NCBI GenBank assembly: GCA_963804005.1
Contig: CAWDOP010000011.1
Coordinates: 120,315 to 184,314, forward strand
Direction of reading: 5' to 3'
Origin: JAGXRK01 sp963804005
Lineage (GTDB): Bacteria; Bacteroidota; Ignavibacteria; Ignavibacteriales; Ignavibacteriaceae
DNA length: 64,000 nucleotides
The number at the start of each line of letters is the position of its first letter. Positions within the stretch are counted from its first letter, which is position 1. Below are positions 32,955-40,382 of this stretch, piece by piece. The translations under genes were made by a program, and so were the position numbers. Below the pieces are notes generated by a model. That model saw nothing but the letters and a program-made list of their open reading frames with translations. It was not told the DNA's origin and searched no databases.

Positions 32955-34114
32955 TTTAATATCTCCTTAACGGTTGCTAAGATTTCTTCCGGTTCGTGAA
33001 CTCTTCCACCCGGATTTGGTGATAGCGCAACTTTGCATTTTCCTGCAACAACTCTTTCTACTTCCAATACCATTTGTCCGAGGTTAATTTCTGCTACTAC
33101 TATTCCCTTAACTTTTTCAGCAATCTCTTTTATTCTTTTTTCGGGGAACGGCCATGCAACAATTAACCTAAAGAATCCTGCTTTAATTCCTTTTTCCCTT
33201 GCCATATGCATTGCCCACTCGGATATGCGTGCACTGCAGCCATATGAAAAAATTACAACATCGGCATCATCAATATTTTTTTCTTCGTACTTACATATTT
33301 TGTCAGCATTATTTCTGATTTTATTAACAAGACGCGGAACCAATTTATGTTGGGTTTCAGCATCTACCGCCGGATAACCCCTCTCATCATGCGTTAATCC
33401 CGTTGTATGCAATCTGTATCCCTCACCGGCAAAACCCATTTCGGGAATTCCTAATTCGTTTTTTACTTCGTAAGGCAGATGAGTTTTTTTATCAGGATCA
33501 GGTCTGGGTCGGTTTATAATTTTTATTTTATCAGCTTCAGGTATCACAACTTTTTCATACATATGTCCAACAGTTTCATCTGTCATCAGCAATACCGGCA
33601 CGCGATATTTCTCTGATAAATTAAATGCTTCAATTGTCAGATCGAAACATTCCTGCGGTGAGCTTGGGCACAGTGCAATTATTTCATAATCTCCGTGAGA
33701 TCCCCATCTAGCCTGCATCATATCCTGCTGTCCTACAAGGGTAGGCAATCCGGTTGAAGGACCTCCGCGTTGAACATTAGCTATAACACAGGGTGCTTCC
33801 ATCATACAGCCAAGACCGAGGTTTTCCATCATTAAACTAAACCCGGGACCCGAAGTTGAAGTCATTGATTTCATACCTCCCCAGGAAGCGCCGAGAAGAG
33901 CATTCATTGATGCAATCTCATCTTCCATCTGGATAAATATACCTCCCTCAATTTTCATAAGCCTTTCGGACATTCTTTCCGCAACTTCGGTAGCAGGAGT
34001 AATGGGATATCCTGCAAAGAAACGACAGCCGGCAGCTAAACCACCTTCGGCAACTGCAATATCGCCGCTCATAAAATGTTTACCTGTTAAAACAGGAGAA
34101 TCATATTTAACCAT
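32951..34114 (-). CDS. korA: 2-oxoacid:ferredoxin oxidoreductase alpha subunit (KorA-like)
   Basis: A protein of 387 residues with the pyrimidine-binding domain GDIAVAEGGLAAGCRFFAGY, EDEIASMNALLGASWGG, then TSTSGPGFSLMMENLGLG, and a transketolase C-terminal domain (FSYGCSARISEWAMHMAREKG and VVAEINLGQMVLEVERVV). This is the alpha subunit of the KorAB oxidoreductase, with an extended middle loop. It overlaps korD by eight bases and korB by four. Together korDABC is a four-part enzyme feeding reduced ferredoxin to the downstream Hdr proteins, which is the inferred link. Confidence 0.94.
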   Translation of the reverse strand: MVKYDSPVLTGKHFMSGDIAVAEGGLAAGCRFFAGYPITPATEVAERMSERLMKIEGGIFIQMEDEIASMNALLGASWGGMKSMTSTSGPGFSLMMENLGLGCMMEAPCVIANVQRGGPSTGLPTLVGQQDMMQARWGSHGDYEIIALCPSSPQECFDLTIEAFNLSEKYRVPVLLMTDETVGHMYEKVVIPEADKIKIINRPRPDPDKKTHLPYEVKNELGIPEMGFAGEGYRLHTTGLTHDERGYPAVDAETQHKLVPRLVNKIRNNADKICKYEEKNIDDADVVIFSYGCSARISEWAMHMAREKGIKAGFFRLIVAWPFPEKRIKEIAEKVKGIVVAEINLGQMVLEVERVVAGKCKVALSPNPGGRVHEPEEILATVKEILK

Positions 34115-34412
34115 TTTTAATCTCTACTGCTTTTTTTGTTGTTTTATTTTCTTGCTCGTGTTCCTCTACTGAAAAGATTGCAAACTCCGGACAGATATTA
34201 CAGCACAAACCACAGTTTACACATAGTCCGACTTTTACAATATCGGGATAATGATATCCCTTCTTATTAAATTTAGCAGACATCGTAAGAACATCCTTTG
34301 GACAGTAATCGATACAGTAGCTGCATCCTTTACAACGTTCGATTATAACACGGACTGTACCTGTGGGACGTTGAATCTTATCTGCGTCCAATGGAGTTCG
34401 CCAGAGTTTCAT
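34107..34412 (-). CDS. korD: Two-cluster ferredoxin subunit (KorD-like)
   Basis: A protein of 101 residues with two [4Fe-4S] motifs, CKGCSYCIDYCPKDV and CVNCGLCCNICPEFA, the delta-type subunit of 2-oxoacid oxidoreductases. It is the first gene of the kor-hdr operon. The ATG at 34412 is chosen because GAAGGAG lies at good spacing upstream; a TTG three codons earlier would leave too little room. Overlap of eight bases with korA. Confidence 0.9.
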   Translation of the reverse strand: MKLWRTPLDADKIQRPTGTVRVIIERCKGCSYCIDYCPKDVLTMSAKFNKKGYHYPDIVKVGLCVNCGLCCNICPEFAIFSVEEHEQENKTTKKAVEIKNG

Positions 34413-34727
34413 AATTCTCAACTCCTTCCTTGATTAAGATCTTCAACGCCTTGAGTGGAAGAGTTCAGTATTCTAGAAAGTAATAATGGAATCACATTCT
34501 ATAAATCTTTCCTCACAAGGAGTGGATTAACGCTAAAAAATTTGACGTTAAATTGCGATTTTATTTTCTGATAGTCAAGCTTAGTTGACAGGGGTTCAGA
34601 GTTGCTAAATAAGAATGGTTAAAAACATAAAGAGTGAGTATAGATATTCATTAATAATAGTAATGATTTACCAAATACTTTAAAGTGGCAGCCTAAATGG
34701 GTATTGCTGAACAGCTAAGTCATCAAA
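34413..34727. other. Non-coding leader upstream of the kor-hdr operon
   Basis: A 315-base AT-rich spacer between korD and the convergent-side GNAT gene. It holds the short inverted repeat TTAACG/CGTTAA at about 34528-34553 and should contain the promoter of the long minus-strand operon, but no consensus pair stands out. I see no gene here. Confidence 0.4.
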
Positions 34728-35324
34728 TTAAAACTTATGAGTAACGGCTCCTCTCATATCTTTTTCATAAAAGTAGTCTTCTATTTCATCCCAGAGTTCT
34801 TTTAAACTGCATCGCATAATTATTAAATCCTGCTTATGTCCGTGCTGGTCTTTCACGTAATCACTCAGAGTAATGTCATGATGGAAACCGATTTTATGAA
34901 ATATTGATTGAGCAGCTATTTGCGGCTTCATCATTTTTACAACAAGTTCTTCAACATTTTCCTTTTGAGCCTGAAGATAAAGTTCGCTGGCCATAATCAT
35001 GCCTAATCCCTTACGTTGATAGGGAAGCGCTACAATTATTCTTATCTCGGCAACGTGTTCTTTCCATCCGGTACCTTCAAGCTGTATTGCAGCATCGGCT
35101 ACTATTTTATCACCGGCAAGGGCAACAAATCTTCGAACATTATTTTTTTCCATGTCCCGAATTCTTTGTTCGACCAATTCACGTTTTGTTACATCGACTC
35201 TTAAATATTCCCTGTCTGTTTCCGGGAGTTCAGCAAAAAATTGATACGATCTCTCAATATCTTTTATTGCCAGTTGACGGATAGTAACTTCGGTGCCATC
35301 TTTTAGAACTTTAATCTTTTCCAT
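34728..35324 (-). CDS. GNAT-family N-acetyltransferase
   Basis: A protein of 198 residues with a GNAT fold: EIRIIVALPYQRKGLGMIMASELY carries the acetyl-CoA-binding R/QxxGxG/A motif, followed by AAQSIFHKIGF. The N-terminus VTIRQLAIKDIERSYQFFAEL is the usual GNAT opening. The substrate is unknown. GNAT genes of this type often lie beside acyl-CoA or organic-acid enzymes and may modify them, but there is no proof here. It lies upstream of the kor-hdr operon in the same orientation, separated by about 315 bases. Confidence 0.85.
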   Translation of the reverse strand: MEKIKVLKDGTEVTIRQLAIKDIERSYQFFAELPETDREYLRVDVTKRELVEQRIRDMEKNNVRRFVALAGDKIVADAAIQLEGTGWKEHVAEIRIIVALPYQRKGLGMIMASELYLQAQKENVEELVVKMMKPQIAAQSIFHKIGFHHDITLSDYVKDQHGHKQDLIIMRCSLKELWDEIEDYFYEKDMRGAVTHKF

Positions 35325-36006
35325 AACAGCTCCTCTTTTATAATAAAGATTTAATAATTATAACAAAAGAACTTCTGCAGGGGGAGGAGTATAGAAGTAT
35401 AATGAAGGCAAATTTAATCTAAAAAAAACAATATGCAAGTTTGATTGACGATAGTTGATTCTTGGCAACAGCCAATTATTTATAACTTTTGCGTATTAGA
35501 TGGGGCAAATGCTTAAAAAACAGGCGCGAATTCTTTCGGAAATCGCAGCTTTTGTGCAGCCGGCGCAATTAGGACAGAATTATTTATATGGAGACAATTC
35601 TTTTTAATACTCAGAACAAAAGCAAACCTATTTAAATTTGCCAACTGTTAATTGACCTTCTCATAGAACAAACTTATTTTTAACTGTCTTTAAGATTATT
35701 CTTAGATGTTCCTACTGATATTGCCCTCAATTATCCTTTTTTCTCTGGCGGGGGACTGATTTGATGTTAGATGCTGGAACTTATAAATAGCCTTTAACAA
35801 ATTTTATAGATGATAGATGAGAATATTATTCGGGAATATCTTCCAGGGAATTTATAATCGTTTACTTATAGATATAAGTAATGAAAGAACTTAGAATGAA
35901 ATTTAGAAAAACAAAGCGGTCGGTAGATTAGAAAATAATTCTAAACTATCTACCAAAACAACAATAAATAATTCTATATAAGTAATAGTTATAAGCCAAA
36001 TTAAAA
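35325..36006. other. Non-coding spacer before the accessory nuclease genes
   Basis: About 680 bases with no open reading frame of useful length on either strand. A relatively GC-rich patch (35520-35580) is set in AT-rich sequence, and the segment 35340-35480 is mixed. It may hold remains of decayed genes, since it leads into a low-GC accessory block, but I see no recognisable domain, RNA or repeat. Confidence 0.4.
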
Positions 36007-36345
36007 ATGGAAACGTTATTAATTTATGTAATATTAATTGCTCTGCCTGTATTAATAGGTCTACTAGCATCAATAATTTCTTCAATTTACTATTTTCTCA
36101 AGATACAGAAACTACACCCCAAAATATTAGCAGTTGATTTACAGACATATGAGTCACGCTTTTCTATTCAAGCTAATAGATATAATGAATTAAAACAAAA
36201 TATAGACTCTTTAAAGAAGCTGATTAATGATAAACAAAATATAAAGGAATCAATCTGGTACTATATAAGTAACGATTCAAATCATCAAAAAACGAAAACA
36301 AAACGGCACAAAATAATTAGAACTAAAAAATACAGAAGGTATTAA
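36007..36345 (+). CDS. Small membrane protein of unknown function
   Basis: A protein of 112 residues. Residues 4-31 form one transmembrane segment (LLIYVILIALPVLIGLLASI), followed by a helical, probably coiled-coil stretch to about 85 and a strongly basic tail (KKTKTKRHKIIRTKKYRRY-like). It is two bases upstream of the Mrr-like nuclease and in the same orientation, so they are likely one unit. I do not recognise the family. Codon use is very AT-rich, unlike the neighbouring core genes. Confidence 0.6.
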   Translation: METLLIYVILIALPVLIGLLASIISSIYYFLKIQKLHPKILAVDLQTYESRFSIQANRYNELKQNIDSLKKLINDKQNIKESIWYYISNDSNHQKTKTKRHKIIRTKKYRRY

Positions 36346-36347
36346 TT

Positions 36348-37547
36348 TTGCCAACTGATGAACAAAAAAGAATTATTAATAAAATAAGTTCCTATGATAA
36401 TCTTGATTCAAGATTGACTTCTTTACTTTCTGAAGTAAACAATAAACTAGAAGAACTCAAGAAATTACAATTAGAAATAGATAAAAGTAATCTTGAAACC
36501 AAAAAACAAATCAAAAATGAAAAAAAAGACATTCAAAAAATAATATCTGAAAAAACTATAGGTTTTCCGTGGCTTGCTGATGCAATTTCCCAATATTATG
36601 AAAGTCGTGATTTAAAAATTGCTGAGTTTATGGAAAATAAACTTCGACCTGGTTTAAGTTCGGCTGATAGGATTAGAGAATTATCAAAAGACAAAAGAGA
36701 ATTTCAGAAAAAATTTATCTTGGCACGTAATATTTCAAAATATTATGAATCTTTGTTCCCCTGGATAACCGATTTTGTTGATGAAAGTATAGATGAGGCA
36801 ATATTAGAAGCTTTTACAAAAGAGGAAATTATTGATGATGAAATTGACCCAGTCAATAATTATTTAACTAAAGGTGAATTCCAAAAACTTTCTGTCACAG
36901 AAAGGAACCAACTAGCTCTTGATAGATATTGGAAACGAAAAAAAACTCCGTGGGAAATTGGTAGAGATTATGAAAGATATATTGGTTATCTATATGAAAA
37001 AGAAGGATGGACAGTCAATTATCAAGGGATTGAGAAAGGTTTGGAAGACCTTGGAAGAGACTTAATTTGCAAAAAGGGAAACTTAATAGAAATTGTTCAA
37101 TGCAAATATTGGCGCGCAGAACGAACAATTCACGAAAAACATATTAACCAGTTATTCGGCACAACTGTTGAATACTACATAAAGAATTTGACTGAAATAA
37201 ATGAAGAGGACCAACTTAATTTATTTACGGGAATACTTGGAAGCGATACATTAAAAGCAAAATTCATAACCTCTTGTTCATTCTCGGAAACTTCAAAGAA
37301 ATTTGCAAAAGCTTTAGGAATAGAAATAATTGAAAATTTTCCTTTTAATGATTATCCCATAATAAAGTGCAATGTTTCTAGGCGGGATAGCTCTAAAATT
37401 TATCATTTGCCTTTTGATCAGCAATATGATAGAACAATCATAGAAGAAGAAAGGAATGAATGTTATGCAAGTACGGTTCGAGAAGCTGAAGAATTAGGTT
37501 TTCGAAGAGCTTGGAGATGGAGAGGAAACAATAAAAATGGCCTATAA
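36348..37547 (+). CDS. Mrr-like restriction endonuclease domain protein
   Basis: A protein of 399 residues beginning with TTG. Residues 20-75 are predicted coiled coil. A nuclease domain lies at about residues 205-320: WEIGRDYERYIGYLYEKEGW, then LEDLGRDLICKKGNLIEIVQ and CKYW. This gives the D...Q-x-K core of the Mrr class of PD-(D/E)xK nucleases. Such proteins cut modified or foreign DNA, although some act in DNA repair. It is paired with a small membrane protein and followed by a transposase, and its base use is more AT-rich than the surrounding core genes, so it is probably acquired. No methyltransferase gene is adjacent. Confidence 0.75.
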   Translation: MPTDEQKRIINKISSYDNLDSRLTSLLSEVNNKLEELKKLQLEIDKSNLETKKQIKNEKKDIQKIISEKTIGFPWLADAISQYYESRDLKIAEFMENKLRPGLSSADRIRELSKDKREFQKKFILARNISKYYESLFPWITDFVDESIDEAILEAFTKEEIIDDEIDPVNNYLTKGEFQKLSVTERNQLALDRYWKRKKTPWEIGRDYERYIGYLYEKEGWTVNYQGIEKGLEDLGRDLICKKGNLIEIVQCKYWRAERTIHEKHINQLFGTTVEYYIKNLTEINEEDQLNLFTGILGSDTLKAKFITSCSFSETSKKFAKALGIEIIENFPFNDYPIIKCNVSRRDSSKIYHLPFDQQYDRTIIEEERNECYASTVREAEELGFRRAWRWRGNNKNGL

Positions 37548-37557
37548 CATCCTTAAT

Positions 37558-37570
37558 CCGCCAGAAGCGG
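37558..37570. repeat. Short palindrome CCGCCAGAAGCGG
   Basis: A 13-base hairpin of the form CCGC-N5-GCGG just after the nuclease gene. It resembles the hairpins at 15595 and 38988 in the composite repeats, so it may be a partial third copy. Confidence 0.45.
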
Positions 37571-37614
37571 ACAAGTAAGTAAATAACCCACGGATTTATC
37601 TTCTGGGTAATATA

Positions 37615-38193
37615 ACCCACGATTTTAATCGTGGGTGAAAAAGAAACAAGAGTAATAATTCAACCGTTTTAACGGTTTAAGAGTAGGTGAAGAAGTGTCT
37701 CATTCACTAACCAAAATTTGGATACACTTAATCTTCGGCACTAAGGAAAGAAAGCCGTTGATAAAAGAATCTTTTGAAAAGAAATTATTTGAACATATAA
37801 AACAAATTATTGAGAATGATTTCAAAAGTTTGGTAACTGCGATAAATGGAACTTCCGACCATATACATATTCTTATGCTCCAAAATCAAAATTACTCTAT
37901 AGCAGATATTGCAAAGAATGTGAAGGGAAATTCATCTCACTGGATAAATCAAAATGAATTTACAAATTTCAAGTTTACCTGGCAGACGGGTTACGGCGCT
38001 TTTTCGGTTAGTGAATCTATGATTGAGGATGTAAAAAAGTATATCTTGAATCAGAAAGAGCACCATAGAAAGATTAGTTTTGCAGAAGAGTATAAAAAGT
38101 TTGAAGAAAAATATGGTCTGGTTACTGGAAACCGATGAATCGGTTTCGGGCATATATTTTCATCCGTCTACACCCACGACTGAAGTCGTGGGT
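37615..38193. mobile_element. IS200-like RAYT element with nested terminal palindromes
   Basis: The transposase gene is enclosed by two layers of hairpins. Outer hairpins are ACCCACGATT-TT-AATCGTGGGT (37615-37636) and ACCCACGACT-GA-AGTCGTGGGT (38172-38193). Inner hairpins are AACCGTTTTAACGGTT (37662-37677) and GAAACCGATGAATCGGTTTC (38128-38147). This matches the logic of REP-associated tyrosine transposases, which act on palindromic sites rather than inverted repeats. Confidence 0.75.
37695..38138 (+). CDS. tnpA: IS200/REP-associated tyrosine (Y1) transposase
   Basis: A protein of 147 residues from a GTG start. It has the HUH motif NGTSDHIHILM and a downstream catalytic tyrosine in VKKYILNQKEHHR, as in Y1 transposases of the IS200/IS605 family. 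The family cuts single-stranded DNA at hairpins. It is intact and full length. No TnpB is present, so it resembles an IS200 or a domesticated RAYT. Hairpins flank it on both sides. Confidence 0.88.
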   Translation: MSHSLTKIWIHLIFGTKERKPLIKESFEKKLFEHIKQIIENDFKSLVTAINGTSDHIHILMLQNQNYSIADIAKNVKGNSSHWINQNEFTNFKFTWQTGYGAFSVSESMIEDVKKYILNQKEHHRKISFAEEYKKFEEKYGLVTGNR

Positions 38194-38244
38194 TAATAGT
38201 AAGATCACAAAACTCAAGAATTATTTATTTAATGTGAGGTCAAT

Positions 38245-38958
38245 ATGAAAGCACTGGTTTTGGGCGCGAGCGGGGCAACGGGCAAATTGGTAGTACAACA
38301 GCTTGTCAAAAAGAACATTCAAGTTCGGGTAGTTGTGAGAGAATCTGCCATTATACCTGGCCAAATATCAGAGGATAAGAGCATTGAAATAATAAAAGGA
38401 AATATAAATGACTTTGAGATTGCAAAAATTAAAGACCTTGTAAAAGATTGTGATTCTGTTATCTGTTGCCTTGGCCACAACATAAGTTTTAAAGGGATTT
38501 TGGGCCCTCCCCATAAACTGGTTTCCAATACCGTTGCGAAAATAAGTGAAGCCTTGCAGTCCCTAAACCTGAACTCAAAGTTTATTTTAATGAGCACAAC
38601 CGCATATACAAACAGAAAGACAGGAGAAATAAACACCTTCGGAGAAAAGATAGTATTCTCGTTACTAAAAGTCCTGTTACCTCCCCACAAAGATAATATG
38701 CTTGCAGCTGATCATCTTGTTTACAAATTAGGTTCAAAAACCAATATTGATTGGGCAACAGTTCGCCCTGATTCGCTTTTCGATGAAGAAAGTGTGAGTA
38801 AATATGAGATACATAATAATAAAATACGAAGTGCGATATTTAACCCCGGTAAAACAAGCAGAATAAACGTCAGTCATTTTATGGTAGAGCTGGTAACAAA
38901 TGACAAATTGTGGCAAGAATGGAAGCATAAAACTCCAGTTATCTACAACAAAGAATAG
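38245..38958 (+). CDS. NAD(P)-binding atypical SDR protein
   Basis: A protein of 237 residues with a Rossmann start, KALVLGASGATGKLVVQQLV, and NAD(P)-binding (SDR_a5-like) blocks: CLGHNISFKG, KFILMSTTAY and WATVRPDSLFDEE. Probably a quinone, sugar or flavin reductase-like enzyme; the substrate is unknown. It sits between the transposase and a composite repeat, and its base composition is like the core genes. It is separated from other genes, so no partner is suggested. Confidence 0.78.
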   Translation: MKALVLGASGATGKLVVQQLVKKNIQVRVVVRESAIIPGQISEDKSIEIIKGNINDFEIAKIKDLVKDCDSVICCLGHNISFKGILGPPHKLVSNTVAKISEALQSLNLNSKFILMSTTAYTNRKTGEINTFGEKIVFSLLKVLLPPHKDNMLAADHLVYKLGSKTNIDWATVRPDSLFDEESVSKYEIHNNKIRSAIFNPGKTSRINVSHFMVELVTNDKLWQEWKHKTPVIYNKE

Positions 38959-38987
38959 GAATCTTGCGAACGCCTAACCTCTATAGT

Positions 38988-39066
38988 CCGCTAGAGGCGG
39001 GTAGGCAAGAGGATATAATAGTATTAAGCAAATAATGCAGATGCCCCCGACAAGTCGGGATGATTA
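38988..39066. repeat. Composite hairpin repeat, copy 2
   Basis: CCGCTAGAGGCGG (38988-39000) is followed by GGCAAGAGGATATAATAG and TATTAAGCAAAT (39004-39033), then hairpin CCCGACAAGTCGGG and GATGATTAA. The same series of parts, with small changes, occurs at 15595-15700. The last bases merge into a tRNA-Lys-like fragment. Confidence 0.5.
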
Positions 39067-39077
39067 AGAGTCAGATG
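39061..39077 (-). repeat. 17-base duplicate of the tRNA-Lys anticodon region
   Basis: TGATTAAGAGTCAGATG at 39061-39077 is identical to 39150-39166 inside the tRNA-Lys gene, covering the anticodon stem-loop. It lies about 75 bases beyond the 3' end of the tRNA. It may be the relic of an integrative element's att site. Confidence 0.55.
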
Positions 39078-39086
39078 ATTTAAAAC

Positions 39087-39109
39087 AAAAAACCCCGAAT
39101 AAACGGGGT
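39087..39109 (-). terminator. Rho-independent terminator of tRNA-Lys
   Basis: On the minus strand ACCCCGTTTATTCGGGGT is followed by TTTTTT: a stem of five or six base pairs (ACCCCG with CGGGGT) and a T tract, eight bases after the tRNA 3' end. This is a well-formed intrinsic terminator. Confidence 0.8.
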
Positions 39110-39117
39110 AACATTTG

Positions 39118-39190
39118 TGCACCCTACCGGGCTCGAACCGGTGACCTGCTGATTAAGAGTCAGATGCTCTACCAACTGAGCTAAGGATGC
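39118..39190 (-). tRNA. tRNA-Lys (anticodon CTT)
   Basis: A 73-base cloverleaf on the minus strand: the acceptor GCATCCT pairs with AGGGTGC (one T-G), the D arm is AGCTCAGTTGGTAGAGC, the anticodon loop is CTCTTAA giving CTT, the T arm is CCGGTTCGAGCCCGG, and the discriminator is A. CCA is not encoded. A terminator follows immediately. Confidence 0.93.
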
Positions 39191-39343
39191 GTCGCAAAAA
39201 TAGAAAAAACCCCACTTTTTACAAAGCCGTGTTGAACTCATCATAAAAGCGGTTTCTACATTTTAATTTATAACAAAGCAATTCACAGCAGGATTTAATA
39301 AATTTCAGCAGTTACTTAAAACAGATTTATTTTTGAGGCATCT

Positions 39344-39778
39344 ATGAAAATTATTCTCCCTGTATGTTTAGCTTTATTAATACTGCTGCTGTCTTGTGGT
39401 AAAGATGAGCCGGTAAACTTTGAAGCGTTTAATCCCGAAGCTTTTGCTTTTGATCTTGGCGATATGTGGGAAGTTAATGCATCAGTAAGAGTAAAGGGTT
39501 TTATGCAGAACAAAGATGAAAATACAAATCAGTTCTCGGCTTCAATCCAGTATGTTGTTGATCTTAAAAAACCGAACGGTGATATTGAACCGGATAAATT
39601 TAACTTCACATATGAGCCTGTAAAGGAAGAAAGATTTATGGATCTGGGTTTAGATGATGTTCAATTTGAATTAGACTCGTCCTATGAAGAAGGAACTTAC
39701 ACGGTAATGTTTCAAATTAAGGATTTAATTTCGGGCAGAGAAACTTCAACTAATGTGGAAGTTGAACTAAACAAATAG
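39344..39778 (+). CDS. Small lipoprotein of unknown function
   Basis: A protein of 144 residues with a lipoprotein signal peptide, IILPVCLALLILLLSCGKDE, where the cysteine would be lipidated. The mature part has a repeating, mostly beta pattern with FDLGDMWEVNASVRVKG and YTVMFQIKDLISGRE, reminiscent of immunoglobulin-like folds. The family is not recognised. It is convergent with the DUF2203 gene, two bases away. Confidence 0.7.
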   Translation: MKIILPVCLALLILLLSCGKDEPVNFEAFNPEAFAFDLGDMWEVNASVRVKGFMQNKDENTNQFSASIQYVVDLKKPNGDIEPDKFNFTYEPVKEERFMDLGLDDVQFELDSSYEEGTYTVMFQIKDLISGRETSTNVEVELNK

Positions 39779-39780
39779 TA

Positions 39781-40167
39781 TTAATTTTGCGGAAAGTATT
39801 GCGGAGGAATAGGTTTTCTTCCAGCGTATCCGGTTTTCATATCGTGATAGAAAAGAATATCATCTTCATCACTTCTCCAGCAAAGAAAAACATCTTTGTT
39901 ATTAATAACAGACGGAAAATCAACAACGCCGATTGTAAAGTTGGCATCTTTGTAATAACAGCCAATTTCTTCAAGCTCGCTTAAAAAATGATTTACCTCA
40001 CCTGCCATTTTTTTAATGCGTGAATCATCCTCTAAATTACCGCCAATCTCTTCAGCTAAAAGACGCATTTCTTTTGTTGTGTCAAGAATATCTTTCACAA
40101 TTTTCTTAACAAGAGGCAAGGTTTTTCTTGCGTCTTCAGGTGTAAAGTATTTTATTGCTGTTGTCAT
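39781..40167 (-). CDS. DUF2203 family protein
   Basis: A protein of 128 residues with the DUF2203 pattern: YFTPEDARKTLPLVKKIVKD, a helical middle, GVVDFPSVINNKDVFLCWR and HDMKTGYAGRKPIP at the end. This is a widespread short protein family of unknown function. A long helix followed by a beta segment fits the family length. It is convergent with the lipoprotein gene. Confidence 0.82.
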   Translation of the reverse strand: MTTAIKYFTPEDARKTLPLVKKIVKDILDTTKEMRLLAEEIGGNLEDDSRIKKMAGEVNHFLSELEEIGCYYKDANFTIGVVDFPSVINNKDVFLCWRSDEDDILFYHDMKTGYAGRKPIPPQYFPQN

Positions 40168-40382
40168 ATATCTTTAAAAATTGTGCGTAAAAATACAATT
40201 AAATTTTGAATAAAAAAGCTCATTTTATCCCCGAAGTCATTATTTGAGAATATGAGCCGTTATAAACAGTAATTGTCAAAAACCGGGATAAAAAAGTGTA
40301 ATAAAAAATAATATCAACACTTTATAAAATTTCCTTTTTGATTATATTATTAATGTTGTAATAAACATATTATAAGAGCTAT

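Noticed and set aside
34413..34727. Riboswitch or Sec-related leader before korD
   Set aside because: Only a six-base inverted repeat is visible; no known aptamer pattern could be supported.
37615..38193. CRISPR array suggested by repeated hairpins
   Set aside because: The repeats are four palindromes around a transposase, without regular spacers.
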